The notes under the pieces were generated by a model. It was given only the letters and a program-made list of their open reading frames with translations. It was not told the DNA's origin and made no database searches. A stretch of 64,000 nt of DNA, taken from positions 10,883,042 to 10,947,041 of the forward strand of contig NW_022098062.1 in the NCBI RefSeq assembly GCF_002288925.2, in the 5' to 3' direction. Both the position numbers and the translations under genes were made by a program. Numbering within the stretch: position 1 is the stretch's first letter; each line of letters begins with the position of its first letter. Shown here piece after piece: positions 47,893 to 60,661 of the stretch. This stretch comes from Delphinapterus leucas. Lineage: Eukaryota; Chordata; Mammalia; Artiodactyla; Monodontidae.

Positions 47893-48025
47893 TTTTTAAA
47901 TTTATTTATCTTTTTGGCCACACTGCCCAGCTTGTGAGATCTTAGTTCCCCAACCAGAGATAGAATGCAGGCCCTTAGCAGTGAAAGCACAGAGTCCTAA
48001 CCACTGAACCACCAGGGAATTCCCA
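47893..48025 (-). mobile_element. Short CHR-type SINE
   Basis: Reversed copy (gcttgtgagatcttagttcc, aaccactgaaccaccaggga). The similar words ccttgatatttta and ccttgttatttta flank it. Confidence 0.85.
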
Positions 48026-51000
48026 AGCCCTTGTTATTTTAGAGCTTGTAGCGATAGACACTCAGAGAAATGTGCCAGCAGCAGTGGTAGCTAACTGGAA
48101 TAAATTCCCAAGGGAGAAGTGGTACTCTTCTTTAACTAGAGCTACTGAGATGCACAATATGCCTCCTTGACGTTTCTTCGTCTTCTTTAGTTGTTCTTAG
48201 TAATTTTCTTAGTTCTGTGGCCTCCTCATATGATGGAACCATATATGATGATACCAAAAATTATAAGCTTTCAAAACAAAGAATTTCAAACAATTACGTA
48301 TCGGGTGCTTTTGATACTGTCTATGGTTTTTGATGTTATTTTCAGTTGATTCATCAATAAACCTCTGTAGGTGAAGAAATTTGATTTTTTTTTTTTAACT
48401 CTAAAGACTAACCATTTTGGAGACAGAAGAATGCTAAGGTACTTACCATCTAATTCAGTGCTCTGAAGTGCTGAGTCTCTTGCTAGAAAAGAAAGAAGGT
48501 TATGAGCGGTTATCCTAGGCCTTATTCATCAAAGGCCAGGTGTGGCCAAGCTTGTTTAATAGAAGAGTTTTCAAAATAGCTTTGGAACCTCCACATTAGA
48601 TTGGGAGGTGAAGAACTCCGGGTGAATGATCTCTGCTGTGACTAAATTGGGAAGAACTTACGGGAGGAGCTAAAATCTATTTTAGTTGGGGGTAGGAAGG
48701 AAAAGGCATTGACTTTCTCAGTTGCAAGTTTATCAGATCACTGGTATTACTAGGAACTGTGTCGCATCTAATCACTGCAGATGACTTAGGTCTCGATTAC
48801 TTAAACTCTCTCAGATTTCTAATGCTGGAGTGGTGCCTAGTACAATACTGAGGCATGGAGATAGACATTGCCATCCTTTGGAAGAATTCTGAGATTTGTT
48901 GACTGTTTCTCCATGAACCTAATACTAATACAAGTGGAAGAATGAACTATTCCAAGATTTAAGCCAGTTTTTTATTCCAGAATATGAATTACGTAGTAAT
49001 TTATCCTTCACCGACTTCTTAAGGGATTTTGGCTTTTCTAAAGGAAGGCTGAGATTGTGCATCTGCCTGTCTGCTTTAGATACTTCTTGGGAGCAGGATC
49101 ATGTCTTACTACTTATCTTTGCATTGGGAACAGATAGCATATAAATGGTTTTTGAATGAATGGACAAGTAAAAGAAATAGTGTTTTGTTTTCAGAGTTGT
49201 GCTAGTAGTACATAATTCCTTGAAATACAGAACTTCATGTATTTTTCTAAAATACCTTCATCATTACATTTTATCTGTAAACATCATTGCCTGTAATACT
49301 TTGGGTTCACTTAGATTCACTTGTGGAAAACGTATTCCTGTTGCTTCATCACAAATATAATAGCCACTAAAGGATTAAAATTCTGCCATTAAAATTAAAA
49401 TCAAATGTTAAGATATTTATGGGTAACGTAGAATTTGCTAGTAAACGTATGTTTGGAAGTTCTCAAATAACCCCTAGAGGTAGGGGTAGGGATAATGAAG
49501 AAATTCCACACATGTATTATTTTAGAATTAGCTTTCACTTGGGAAACAACATTAGCTTCATTGCATTCCTAATCTCTGGAAGCTAAATATGGTCCAACAG
49601 TATTTTATGGTGCTCAACTTGGCAAGGATGTTTTTCTATCTTTGGAGGTAAGAAAAGGGTAAAATCTTGACGATCTAGTGACATCATTATCAAGAAGGAA
49701 TAGGTTTGTTGCCTCTTGCCTATACTTTGTCTTGGAGTGCTGTGCTCATCAGAGGAAGCCAGAGTGAAAGGAAAAGTATGGGTGGCTGTTTGGGCCCAGT
49801 TTCCAGGAATACTTCATCCTGTGTAGCGTGGGGTCTCCTGTTTCCTCTCTTCACGAGTGTCCAGGCTTATGATGCCATAGTGCCAAACATGGATTTAATT
49901 GCAGCTTCTCTTGTTACCTTTTTTTGTAGACATTTTGACTTAGTTTTTTGATTTCTAGGCAAGCCTAAATCCCTGGGAAGCTAGCACTGTTACCTTGTTT
50001 ACTGCATCTTCCAGGAACCCCGTGTGTTTAAAGGGGGTGATGGGAGCGACAGGAGAGGCAAAAAGGACTTCATTTGTAGCGGCTTCTTGCAGCATTTTTT
50101 TCCCCAGTGCTTTCTCAGCTTGGTTTTCCTTAGATTTTGGGGGACTTTTACGTGGAATTGGAAGTTCAGAGTTAGCTGACCAGAGCTCTTTAACATAACA
50201 ATGATGGCTTTTGTTTTTGGCTAAACTGTCTGGATTGTTTAAACAATGGGTGCTTATTTTTTTAAGCATGCTTCAAGAAGTCAGTCTATATTTGAAGTGA
50301 AAAGAAAGCTCTTGGGTGGAAGTCAAGTCATTCTTTTCTTATTCCAACTACAAGACCACAAAGAAAGAGTTAATGCCTTCTGTCATTTTGGAAAGTACTT
50401 GGAAACTTTAAACATTGGCAGAGTTAGTTAAATTATTGCTTGACAGCTCAGTAGTACTCTTTTGGAGCACACTGAATTAGGGTTGTACAGTTACATGTTG
50501 TGAAAGTTAGAAATATAGAAAAGTGACTCACTAAGGTTGCTGATAATAAACATAGCAATGTGGATCTCATGTTTCTTTTAAAGATTAAACATTTTTCATT
50601 ACTTCAGCTGTTGGTTACTTTACCTGTTGGCTATTGTATGTATAGTTGCTAGAGCTCTCTCATTGCAACACTTGAAGCATAGAACTTATGCATTTAGCAA
50701 TGTAGTCCCCTGGCAAGCGTTAGGAAATCCTCAGATGTCTTTGTGAAATGCATAGATTAGCAGTTGTTCCATAAGGATAATGCAGGGAAAGAATGAATTA
50801 AATCAGAAACTTTAAGGATTTGAAAATGGGTGTCATGTTACTTTAATAGTAGCTGAAAGAATAGGGTATTTTGTACTGTAGGTGACTTACTGGATTCCTT
50901 TACATATTTATTTATAGTTTTAGATTGTAGCCATTATGGTAGGAAGTTATTTGCAAATAACTGTATGATCTTGGGCAAGTCATTTGGCCCTTCAGAACTT

Positions 51001-52238
51001 CAGCTTCTAAAACCACATCAATAATAAGAAATACAATATGGACACCACATTATAGTTTTATGAATGATTTTACATAAATTACATAACTTACATAAATTAT
51101 TTCATTTATTCCTTACAACGCTCCAATAAATAAAAGAATTGAGACCTCAGACAAGCCTTTCCCTCTCTTCAGTGGTGGCACGTGCCGACAAACGAGAGGA
51201 TGAAGTGGCCCCCTCTACAATAGGGGGGCTTTAACTGTTGGAACTTAGTTTGGGGATTATCAGTATAAATTGGAGGTACAAGAAAATCTGTCTAATTCCT
51301 TATTTTGTTCTTATTTTATGTGGATTTTGTTTCTGGCATCTGAAATTCTTATCTCTTTGTAGAGAACTCTTAGCTTCTGAATCGGTGAATTTCTATTAAT
51401 CAGGTTGTTTAAATAGACCATATTTCTTGACAATTTGTTCGAAATCGTTTAAATCCTTAGTATTTTTTTTAAAGGCAGGTTAAAAGTTAGAGGTAAAGAG
51501 AAGTTTTTGCCTTTTCTCAGTATGACTGAAAATAAGATGCTTCCTTCAGTTATTCTTGGATGCATTCTTGAATTGGTGTAGTCAATTCATCATCCCTTTC
51601 ACAAATGCTGCTGCCCACCATTAAGTCTCTTATCACAGGGCATTTAAAAATGATGCCATAAAATGCATGTTGAGAATCTCTGGATCTCAAATGTATAGAA
51701 ATCACATCTAAATGTCAATTCCTGAGTTAAGGAACTGACGATGATGGCAATTTCAGTCTCTATTAATATTTAGTAGACAAGAGATTATGATATTGTAGAT
51801 TATTCCTTATGTGTCTGTAGACTTAACTACCTGTTGAAAAGGTATTTGTTTTATTGGGGCTGTATATTTCTGCCATTGTACTGATTTGCTTACTTGAATT
51901 AAAGTCATTCTTTAATTGTTTTGGGCTGTATCTATAGTTTGAAATTTAGGACTGTCCCCTATGTACTGTGCACCAAAGGTGACGTATCAATGCATTGTTC
52001 AGTTACTACACAGCTCCTATTTGTCTGTAATGAAGCCGTATGGCTGGGTCCATTTATTTCAGTATTAAGTTATTTTATAATAATATCCATATGAATGATG
52101 ATGAGTAATAAATACATAGAGGCTAAATTTTCCAAATTCATTTGTGTCTCCTCTGGGCATTTCTTTGGGATATGTTCAGATTCATGTTTTTTGTTGTTGT
52201 TTTTTTCCTGATTTTAAAATAATTTTCCTTTGTTATAG
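48026..52238 (+). other. KMT2A: KMT2A distal intron 1
   Basis: About 4 kb before exon 2. An L2 3' end is likely at 49070-49170 (gggagcaggatcatgtctta, gaatgaatgg). A MIR-like segment may lie at 50930-51060 (gtatgatcttgggcaagtca). An unassigned antisense open frame at 49955-50269 is listed separately. The intron ends in a T-rich tract and TTGTTATAG. Confidence 0.5.
49955..50269 (-). pseudogene. Unassigned protein-like open frame, possible processed-pseudogene remnant
   Basis: A 104-codon antisense frame starting MLKKISTHCLNNPDSLAKNK. Its middle reads ELPIPRKSPPKSKENQAEKA and VLFASPVAPITPFKHTGFLE, with the charged, proline- and serine-containing look of a disordered nuclear protein. I do not recognise the family. 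No splice-site pair, poly(A) tail or target duplication is clear, so this could equally be chance. It lies in intron 1 of KMT2A on the opposite strand. Confidence 0.25.
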
Positions 52239-52308
52239 GATGAGCAGTTCTTAGGTTTTGGCTCAGATGAAGAAGTCAGAGTACGAAGTCCCACAAGGTC
52301 TCCTTCAG
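52239..52308 (+). CDS. KMT2A: KMT2A coding exon 2
   Basis: This 70-base exon encodes residues 150-172 plus the first base of codon 173. The peptide DEQFLGFGSDEEVRVRSPTR, then SPS, matches KMT2A exactly as I recall it and lies in the acidic/basic linker between the menin/LEDGF-binding segment and the first AT-hook. Acceptor TTGTTATAG and donor GTATGG bound it. Phase 0 in, phase 1 out. Confidence 0.95.
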
Positions 52309-54064
52309 GTATGGCCAGTTAAATGCATGGCATCTTTACGTTGTGTTTGTTAAGAGACTGTGACTTCCCCTTGCCTTCTTTGCATGTAAAGGGTGGTCTT
52401 AAATACTGGGGTTTTTTGGGTGCATCCTTCCCTTTCCCTCACACTAAGTAGGAAATGGCTTATGAGCTAGACCTCTTTAAGGGACCTCTCTGTCAGGCTG
52501 CTTTTGGTTTATCCTTGATAATGCTTGGGGGCTGGGTTTCCATGGAATGCTTGCAAAGCCTGGTAGGCAAATTGAAGGTTACCTACTGAGAGCAGCATCC
52601 TCACATTTACACATTTTGAATTGTATGGCAGTAAATATGACTTTGGAAATAATTTGGCCATTGTTTTTTACAGATGAAATTTGGTCTACTGTTGTCAAAG
52701 AACTAAAAACAAAATGTTGGCACTGTATGAAACTATTTTATCTGATCCTTGAAAAACTGTGTTAAAATAAAGAAAATAAAAACGACATGGGTATTTCCAT
52801 TTATTAGCAATATTTGTCATTGTTCTCAATAAGAATATATCTAGAATGTCTTGAAATTCTAGACTTAACAGCAGTTTCCTGCAAGATGATCCTCAGTGGA
52901 AATAACATTTAATGGCTTGCAGAATTGTTCTGTATAGGAGAGGGCTATAGATCTTTTGATGAAAAAAACATTCCCCATCTGTGCTGCCATTCTGACTTCT
53001 TGTATGGTTGTCTTTGATTTTATGTGCATAGACAGTCTAGTTAAATATGATGTTGTTAGCTGTGCTTTTGGTCCTTGATGTTGACATAGTTTGTGATGTT
53101 TGTTAGCATTTGCATTTCATTTGAGTCATCATATATTATATAATAATCTAACTCAAACACATAAGTTGACAATTTTTCCTTTCCCAAGTGGTGGTGGTAT
53201 TGCCATTCTAGTTGAGAGGACTTAGCCAGTAGTATTCCAGTATCTGTGCCATTTAGACAGTAGCAATATTCTCTTTAAGATGTGATGAAATCTTAAAACT
53301 TCGTATCAGGTGATGTTAGAGATTGTCTGGTCTAACCCTTCATTTATAGATAATAAAATGAGGCCCAGAAAAGACATGATGAGCAGTTTACTTCTGACTG
53401 ATTTGTGAGTTCTTTGAATGTGTTGTGGATTATGGAAGTTAGCAGAGCAGGACTCTTCTCTATTCTGCTTTTTCTACCTGTCCACCAAGAGCTTTTTTTA
53501 AAAGATGGATAGAAGAGGTTTTCAGAATTAATAAAGGCCTATGAGTAGCCAGCTTCAAGTCTACCAAGATTGTAAGGAATCTTGTGATGTACTTCTGGGT
53601 AGGAGTTTATTTTGTTAATTCACAACCCTTTCTTGATGGTTTCCTCAAGTTTTTTTCTTGGCTGTCAGTGTACCTTAAATGTTGTTTTTTGTTTGTTTTT
53701 TTAAACCATCTGTGTATACTTTATTAAGAAATGAAACTGTTTCTCTGCTGTCTTCTGGTCCATTACTTTCGTTGTAATTAGTATATATTGAGAACAGATT
53801 TGTGAATCTTAATCTATTAAGAGAAGTTTCAAGTTAATTGGTGAGGAAAGCATTTATATTTAGAAAGCTCAACAATAAGACCTTTGTTGATTTCTGTTCT
53901 GTTAGAAAGCTGGTTCCATAGTCTAAAATGTTCATCATAATGGCATAAATCTCTTCTGGTGCCTCTTAGGGGAGGTTTTAGTCTCAGAAGAATGTTGAGT
54001 CATATAAAACATTGAAAAGTCACGAGAGAAGATATGATAGAGGAGGCAACTCATAATACATTTA
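52309..54064 (+). other. KMT2A: KMT2A intron 2, proximal part
   Basis: Single-copy-like AT-rich sequence. A decayed reversed MIR may be present near 53290-53400 (tagataataaaatgaggccc). No coding support. Confidence 0.5.
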
Positions 54065-54080
54065 GAAAGTACAGACTATA

Positions 54081-54198
54081 TGTGGTGATCAAGCTGTGGT
54101 GTATATAAATCAAATCACTATGTTGTACACCTGGAACTAATATATATTGTATGTCAATTATACTTCAATAACAAAGAATGCATCTTTAAAAAGAAAAG
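54081..54198 (+). mobile_element. Short 5'-truncated L1 3' end
   Basis: The words atcactatgttgtacacctg and gtcaattatacttcaataac are the L1 3' terminus. Near-identical gaaagtacagactata and gaaagtatagactata flank it as a diverged target duplication. Confidence 0.8.
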
Positions 54199-54226
54199 AA
54201 AGTATAGACTATACAAAGAATTTTAG

Positions 54227-54369
54227 GGAGTTCCCAGGTGGTCTAGTGGTTAGGATTCCAGGCTTTCACTGCTTTCAGTGCTGGGGCCTGGGTTCAATCC
54301 CCGGTCAGGGAACTGAGATTCCACAAGCTGTGCAGCATGGCCAAAAAAGAAAAACAAAAACAAAAAAAG
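54227..54369 (+). mobile_element. Short CHR-type SINE
   Basis: Head ggagttcccaggtggtctag, B-box ggttcaatccccggtcaggg, A-rich tail. Target duplication agaattttag at 54217-54226 and 54370-54379. Confidence 0.88.
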
Positions 54370-54674
54370 AGAATTTTAGAAAACAGTGGTTTTTCTGAAG
54401 TCTCTTGATAAGCAGCAAATTGAGCTGATTTATAAGTTGGCAAATTCCTTTTATTTAGAATAGAAGAAATCTGATTTAAATTGTCAGTTTGCTCTTGACA
54501 TCAATTATGGTTAAATCTTTTTTGTAATTTGAGACTAGTTCAAGAACCTGTAGGTAGGGGAATAGATTAATGGGCATCTCATGTCATGTCACTGATCAGT
54601 TCACTACCACTGAGTTCAGTGATCTTATTCTGATGTCTCATGAGTGAATGTTTTTCTTTTCAGTGAAACTTTTT

Positions 54675-54876
54675 TTTTTTTTTTCCGGTACGTGGGCCTC
54701 TCACTGTTGTGGCCTCTCCCGTTGCGGAGCACAGGCTCCGGACGCTCAGGCTCAGCGGCCATGGCTCACAGGCCCAGCCGCTCCGCGGCATGTGGGATCT
54801 TCCCAGACCGGGGCACGAACCCGCGTCCCCTGCATCGGCAGGCGGACTCTCAACCAGTGCGCCACCAGGGAAGCCC
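54675..54876 (-). mobile_element. CHR-type SINE, CpG-rich form
   Basis: Reversed copy (ccggtacgtgggcctctcac ... caccagggaagccc). Target duplication cagtgaaacttttt at 54661-54674 and 54877-54890. Confidence 0.92.
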
Positions 54877-54936
54877 CAGTGAAACTTTTTAAACTTACTT
54901 TGGCAAAGCAGATTGAAAATATAGGAAGCTGAGCTG

Positions 54937-54990
54937 CCTATAGAAGTTGGTATATTATTGTAGCCTGTAGAAGTTGGTATGTTGTTGACT
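54937..54990. repeat. 27-bp tandem duplication
   Basis: Two adjacent 27-base units sharing tagaagttggtat; they differ at about five positions, so the event is not recent. Confidence 0.85.
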
Positions 54991-55447
54991 GAAGAGCATC
55001 TTGTTCGCATTTATTAAAGCCAAAATTCTGAGTTTAAAAAATGGGATGACTTACTATAAATATGTTCTCAGATATTAACTCTTGGTGGCTACGATATGGA
55101 AAAGCTCATACATATTTTTTTAAAACACACCTTTTTTTAATTCAGAAAAAACCTTTTTGTTCACACAAAGTTGTAGGAAAATTAGTTTTATATATTAATT
55201 GCTCAGTTGAAAACCTCTTATTATCTTAGTTTTTCTATCAAAAAGGTAGTTAAGTGTTATTTACTTGATTTCTTTGAGGCAGGTTTTTGGTGAAAAGAAA
55301 CTAAGCACAATTAAGATGTTTTATTGACTGATTAGACCCAGGTAGAGTTCAGTACAGAATGGCTTGTGCTAAATTATATTCAGCTTAGTTAAGACCTAAA
55401 CTACAAAGCTAAATATATGCTCTTCATTGTTTAATTTCTATACACAG

Positions 55448-58101
55448 TTAAAACTAGTCCTCGAAAACCTCGCGGGAGACCTAGAAGTGGCTCTGACCGA
55501 AATTCAGCTCTCCTCTCAGACCCATCTGTGTTCTCCCCTCTAAATAAATCAGAGACCAAATCTGGAGATAAGATCAAGAAGAAAGATTCTAAAAGTATAG
55601 AAAAGAAGAGAGGAAGACCTCCCACCTTCCCTGGAGTAAAACTCAAAATAACGCATGGAAAGGACATTTCAGAGTTACCAAAGGGAAACAAAGAAGATAG
55701 CCTGAAGAAAATGAAACGAACACCTTCTGCTACATTTCAGCAAGCCACAAAGATTAAAAAATTAAGAGCAGGTAAACTCTCTCCTCTCAAGTCAAAGTTT
55801 AAGACAGGGAAGCTTCAAATAGGAAGGAAGGGGGTACAGATTGTACGCCGGCGAGGAAGGCCTCCATCAACAGAAAGGATAAAGACCCCTTCAGGTCTCC
55901 TCATTAACTCTGAACTGGAAAAGCCCCAGAAGGTCCGGAAAGACAAGGAAGGAACACCTCCACTCACAAAAGAAGATAAGACAGTAGTCAGACAAAGCCC
56001 TCGAAGGATTAAGCCGGTTAGGATTATTCCTTCTTCTAAAAGGACAGATGCAACAATTGCTAAGCAGCTCTTGCAGAGGGCAAAAAAGGGGGCTCAAAAG
56101 AAAATTGAGAAAGAAGCAGCTCAGCTGCAAGGAAGAAAGGTGAAGACACAGGTCAAAAACATCCGACAGTTCATTATGCCTGTTGTCAGTGCCATCTCCT
56201 CGAGGATCATTAAAACTCCTCGGCGGTTCATAGAGGATGAGGATTATGACCCTCCAATTAAAATTGCCCGACTAGAGTCTACACCGAATAGTAGATTCAG
56301 TGCCACGTCCTGTGGATCTTCCGAAAAATCAAGTGCAGCTTCTCAGCACTCCTCTCAGATGTCTTCAGACTCCTCCCGGTCCAGTAGCCCCAGTGTTGAT
56401 ACCTCCACAGATTCTCAGGCCTCTGAGGAGATTCAGGTACTTCCTGAAGAGCGGAGCGATACCCCCGAAGTTCACACTCCACTGCCTATTTCCCAGTCCC
56501 CAGAAAACGATAGTAATGACAGGAGAAGCAGAAGGTATTCAGTGTCAGAGAGAAGTTTTGGATCTAGAACGACGAAAAAGTTGTCCACCCTACAAAGTGC
56601 CCCCCAGCAGCAGACCTCTTCCTCGCCACCTCCACCCCTGCTTACTCCACCGCCCCCGCTGCAGCCAGCCTCCAGTATCTCTGACCACACACCTTGGCTT
56701 ATGCCTCCAACCATCCCTTTAGCATCACCATTTTTGCCTACTTCTGCCGCTCCCATGCAAGGGAAGCGAAAATCTATTTTGCGAGAACCGACATTTAGGT
56801 GGACTTCTTTAAAGCACTCTAGGTCAGAGCCACAGTACTTTTCCTCAGCAAAGTATGCCAAAGAAGGTCTTATTCGCAAACCAATATTTGATAATTTCCG
56901 CCCCCCTCCACTGACTCCTGAGGATGTCGGCTTCGCGTCCGGGTTTTCTACATCTGGTACTGCTGCTTCAGCCCGATTGTTTTCGCCACTCCATTCTGGA
57001 ACAAGGTTTGATATGCACAAAAGGAGCCCTCTTCTGAGAGCTCCACGATTTACTCCAAGTGAGGCTCACTCTAGGATATTTGAGTCTGTAACCTTGCCTA
57101 GTAATCGAACTTCTGCTGGAACATCTTCTTCAGGAGTATCTAACAGGAAAAGGAAAAGAAAAGTGTTTAGCCCTATTCGATCAGAACCAAGATCTCCTTC
57201 TCACTCCATGAGGACAAGAAGTGGAAGGCTTAGCACTTCTGAGCTGTCACCTCTCACCCCACCGTCTTCTGTCTCTTCCTCGTTAAGCATTTCTGTTAGT
57301 CCTCTTGCCACTAGTGCCTTAAACCCGACTTTTACTTTTCCTTCTCACTCCCTGACTCAGTCTGGGGAATCTGCAGAGAAAAACCAGAGACCAAGGAAGC
57401 AGACTAGTGCTCCGGCAGAGCCATTTTCGTCCAGTAGTCCCACTCCTCTCTTCCCTTGGTTTACCCCAGGCTCTCAGACTGAGAGAGGGAGAAATAAAGA
57501 CAAAGCCCCTGAGGAGCTGTCCAAAGAGCGAGATGCTGACAAGAGCATGGAGAAGGACAAGAGTAGAGAGAGAGACCGGGAGAGAGAAAAAGAGAATAAG
57601 CGGGAGTCCAGGAAAGAGAAAAGGAAAAAGGGATCAGAAATTCAGAGTAGCTCTGCTTTGTATCCTGTGGGTAGGGTTTCCAAAGAGAAGGTTGTTGGTG
57701 AAGATGTGGCCACTTCATCTTCTGCCAAAAAAGCAACTGGGCGGAAGAAGTCTTCATCACTTGATTCTGGGACTGATATTGCTTCTGTGACTCTTGGGGA
57801 TACAACAGCTGTCAAAACCAAAATACTTATAAAGAAAGGGAGAGGAAATCTGGAAAAAACCAACTTGGACCTCGGCCCAACTGCCCCATCCCTGGAGAAG
57901 GAGAAAACCCTCTGCCTTTCCACTCCTTCATCTAGCACTGTTAAACATTCCACTTCCTCCATAGGCTCCATGTTGGCTCAGGCAGACAAGCTTCCAATGA
58001 CTGACAAGAGGGTTGCCAGCCTCCTAAAAAAGGCCAAAGCCCAGCTCTGCAAGATTGAGAAGAGTAAGAGTCTTAAACAAACTGACCAGCCCAAAGCACA
58101 G
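55448..58101 (+). CDS. KMT2A: KMT2A coding exon 3 (large exon with the AT-hooks)
   Basis: A 2654-base exon encoding residues 173-1057, open throughout. It holds the three AT-hooks that bind the minor groove of AT-rich DNA: RKPRGRP (178-184), KKRGRP (225-230) and RRRGRP (306-311). The rest is basic, serine/proline-rich and mostly disordered, with a proline block (PPPPLLTPPPPLQP, about 56624-56665) and a charged stretch (RERDREREKENKRESRKEKR) near 57560-57620. This region contributes to nuclear localisation. Sequence follows the human protein closely with scattered conservative changes. Acceptor TATACACAG, donor GTACTC; phase 1 in, phase 0 out. Reading past the donor continues 17 codons to a TAG, which would be used only if intron 3 were retained. 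Confidence 0.97.
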
Positions 58102-59419
58102 GTACTCTTTTCCATCTTGCCCATTAAAATCAACAGTTTCTCGAGCCCCGTCTAGGAGCAAGTTTTAGGCTGAGTGTTTCAGTTAGATCCAGGTGTGGGA
58201 ATCAGGAAAAGATGGTGGCATTCGCAGTGGTCCTTTACGGACGGGTAGGATTTTGATAGGTAGAAAATGGTAGGGGAGAAATTTTTAAGGAGAGGAAACA
58301 GTGTAGGGTAGAGACAGAAAAGTATAAAGCATACTTGAGGAACGGGGATAGCTGGACTGGTACGTGTAGGAAAGCGGTGAACCAAGACTGAAAGGTACGT
58401 GGGGCCACATTACCCTGAATGCTGAGTTGTTTTGTACTTAATGGGTTTGGTGTGATGGAATCTGTGACTTAATTTTGAAGATGCATTTTTGCAGTCCGAT
58501 TGTTTTACTGTTGCTTCCTATAGGAAACAGGGATGGGGGGAATCTCTTCCTCTGAGTTGTGAGTGATCAGACCAATAGAAAATAGGTATCTGCAGAATAC
58601 ACATGAGAAGCACTTAGCCTCAAGTTGTGATACAGAAAAGCTGTACAATTCAGTTAGTTAAGATGATGACAAACAGATTTTTGTAAAGAAGAGCTTTTTT
58701 TTTTTTTTTTAATTAACAAAGCGAGCTAGCCACTGGTCTTTTCTGAGAAAACCTGCCAATCTTTAGATTGTTTTTAAACATCGTCATGTAGTAGATGCGT
58801 GTTTATACCAACATGTCAAGTTAGGTTAAGATGACCACAAACTTAGGTTTTAATGTTATTGAACGTCGGGCCACATTTACATTTAGTAATTCTGCCAGTT
58901 GAGAGGTCTAGCAGGAATATGATGAGACTCATTTCCGACACCATTTTGGATGTTTTTGGTTAACCTCCTAGTGGTAGGAGCCGTGGCTCTTTAAAGTGTG
59001 AGACATTTCTGTTTGGAGCCGTGGCCTTTTATACTTCCATTTATAGGTTATTTCCCCCTACTTCTCTGTTGATCAGGGAAATATAAGAAATAGTCTGTGG
59101 TTAGATAAGCCCAGTTTACACGAGAATGAGCTTCTTGATAATGCAGACGGGCAGCTTGATTTTTTTTTTGAGGAAAATTTTAAAGAAGTAGTATAATTGG
59201 GAATAGAAGCTTAGTTGATTTCTGCTTTTTGATTAGAATCCTTTTCTGCCAATTTTAGAAGTAGGTGATTTCTATATATTGATATGGCATATCAGCTGGG
59301 AATAACTAGAGTTGTATGTGTTGAATCTATAAGTTAATCAACTATACCTTGGCTTCATTCAATTATATTTTCAACGCATATGGTTGTTATTGTTTGTTTT
59401 TGGCTTGCCTCCTCCTCAG
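58102..59419 (+). other. KMT2A: KMT2A intron 3
   Basis: GT-AG intron (GTACTC ... CCTCCTCAG) in phase 0. A T run lies near 58697. No repeat element is obvious. Confidence 0.9.
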
Positions 59420-59597
59420 GGTCAAGAAAGTGACTCATCGGAGACCTCTGTGCGAGGACCCCGGATTAAACACGTCTGCAGAAGAGCTGCTGTTGCCCTT
59501 GGCCGAAAACGAGCTGTGTTTCCTGATGACATGCCCACCCTGAGTGCCTTACCTTGGGAAGAACGAGAAAAGATTTTGTCTTCCATGGGAAATGATG
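59420..59597 (+). CDS. KMT2A: KMT2A coding exon 4
   Basis: A 178-base exon encoding residues 1058-1116 and the first base of codon 1117. It reads GQESDSSETSVRGPRIKHVC, then RRAAVALGRKRAVFPDDMPT and LSALPWEEREKILSSMGND, indistinguishable from the mammalian protein as I recall it. It lies between the AT-hook region and the CXXC domain. Acceptor CCTCCTCAG, donor GTAGGT; phase 0 in, phase 1 out. Confidence 0.96.
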
Positions 59598-60661
59598 GTA
59601 GGTCGGGGATGTCAACCTTGAGGTCTAAGCAGACACTGGGTTTGTTTGCTGATCATCCTGCGAGTGCCCAGTAGGCTCTTCATAGCATTATATGTTAGGC
59701 TGGGTCCTCCAAAAACCAGATGGCGGAGGGCGGGGGGATTAAATGTGTAAGGGTGTTATTAGAGGAAATGCCTGAGAGAGAAAATGGGGAGGGAGTCAGG
59801 AAAGGCTGGGAGAGCTGTCAGACTGCTCTGTAAGTCTGACCCTAGTGAAGGAGAGTTGGAAGGAAGGCTGGGCAGAATCTTCCTGCATGCCGTGCAGTGT
59901 GAGAAAGCTCGGCAAGGCTGTCAGGGAGCCCTTGAGCAAACATTGACTGTCAGAGGAGTCTCGTGTCTCCCTGGAACAGGCCTACCCTAGTATCCCTGCC
60001 ACGCTTGTCACTGCCTGAGAGCAACCTCTGTGGTAATTGTGGCCTCTGTACCCCTGGATTTCAGAGCACAGCAGCTGGGGGCCCTGTGGTTTCAGGTCTG
60101 TGAGGCACGTTCTCATGGGTGACTGCTCAGATGAAATTTAGAGGTTTAGAGAGTCTTCAGAAGCATTCAATTCATATTCTTTTTTTTTTTTTTAATGCTT
60201 TCTTTACTTTCTTTTTTGTAATCATATTTTCTTTTTTAAAAAACATTAATTAATTATTTTTTGTATTTTGGCCACGCTGCGTGGCTTTCAGGATGTTCCC
60301 CAACCAGGGATCGAACCCGGGCCCCTGCAGTGAAAGTGCCAAATCCTAACAACTAGGTCACCAGGGAACTCCCTCAATTCATGTTCTTGACTTTCGGTTA
60401 CACTGTATTTTGTTTTCATTGTTTGGATTTCTGCTTTCATCAAGCTGCAAGTTATAGGCATTTGTAAACATTTAATTATTTAAAACAGGCTCTGTGTTCT
60501 GCATATGAATATTTTTATTGTAATGAATTTGATTTTTGGAGTCTCAATTAAAACAAGGTTTGAATGTATATACTAACGTCAGTAGATTTTGAGAATCTCC
60601 CCTCTGCTCCCAGGAAGGAGCCAGATACTCTGTCAGAGCTAATGCCACATTTCTTTAACAG
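59598..60661 (+). other. KMT2A: KMT2A intron 4
   Basis: GT-AG intron (GTAGGT ... TTTAACAG), phase 1. It holds one short SINE. The stretch 59700-60000 is GA-rich and may be an old repeat that I cannot name. Confidence 0.85.
60181..60373 (-). mobile_element. Short CHR-type SINE
   Basis: Reversed copy with ggccacgctgcgtggctttc, accagggatcgaacccgggc and the reversed head tcaccagggaactccc. Target duplication tcaattcatattct / tcaattcatgttct at 60167-60180 and 60374-60387. Confidence 0.85.

Noticed and set aside
58102..58155. Extension of exon 3 into intron 3 as a truncated KMT2A
   Set aside because: The exon is followed by a good GT donor and the next exon joins in frame to known protein sequence; the extension is intronic unless intron retention is shown.
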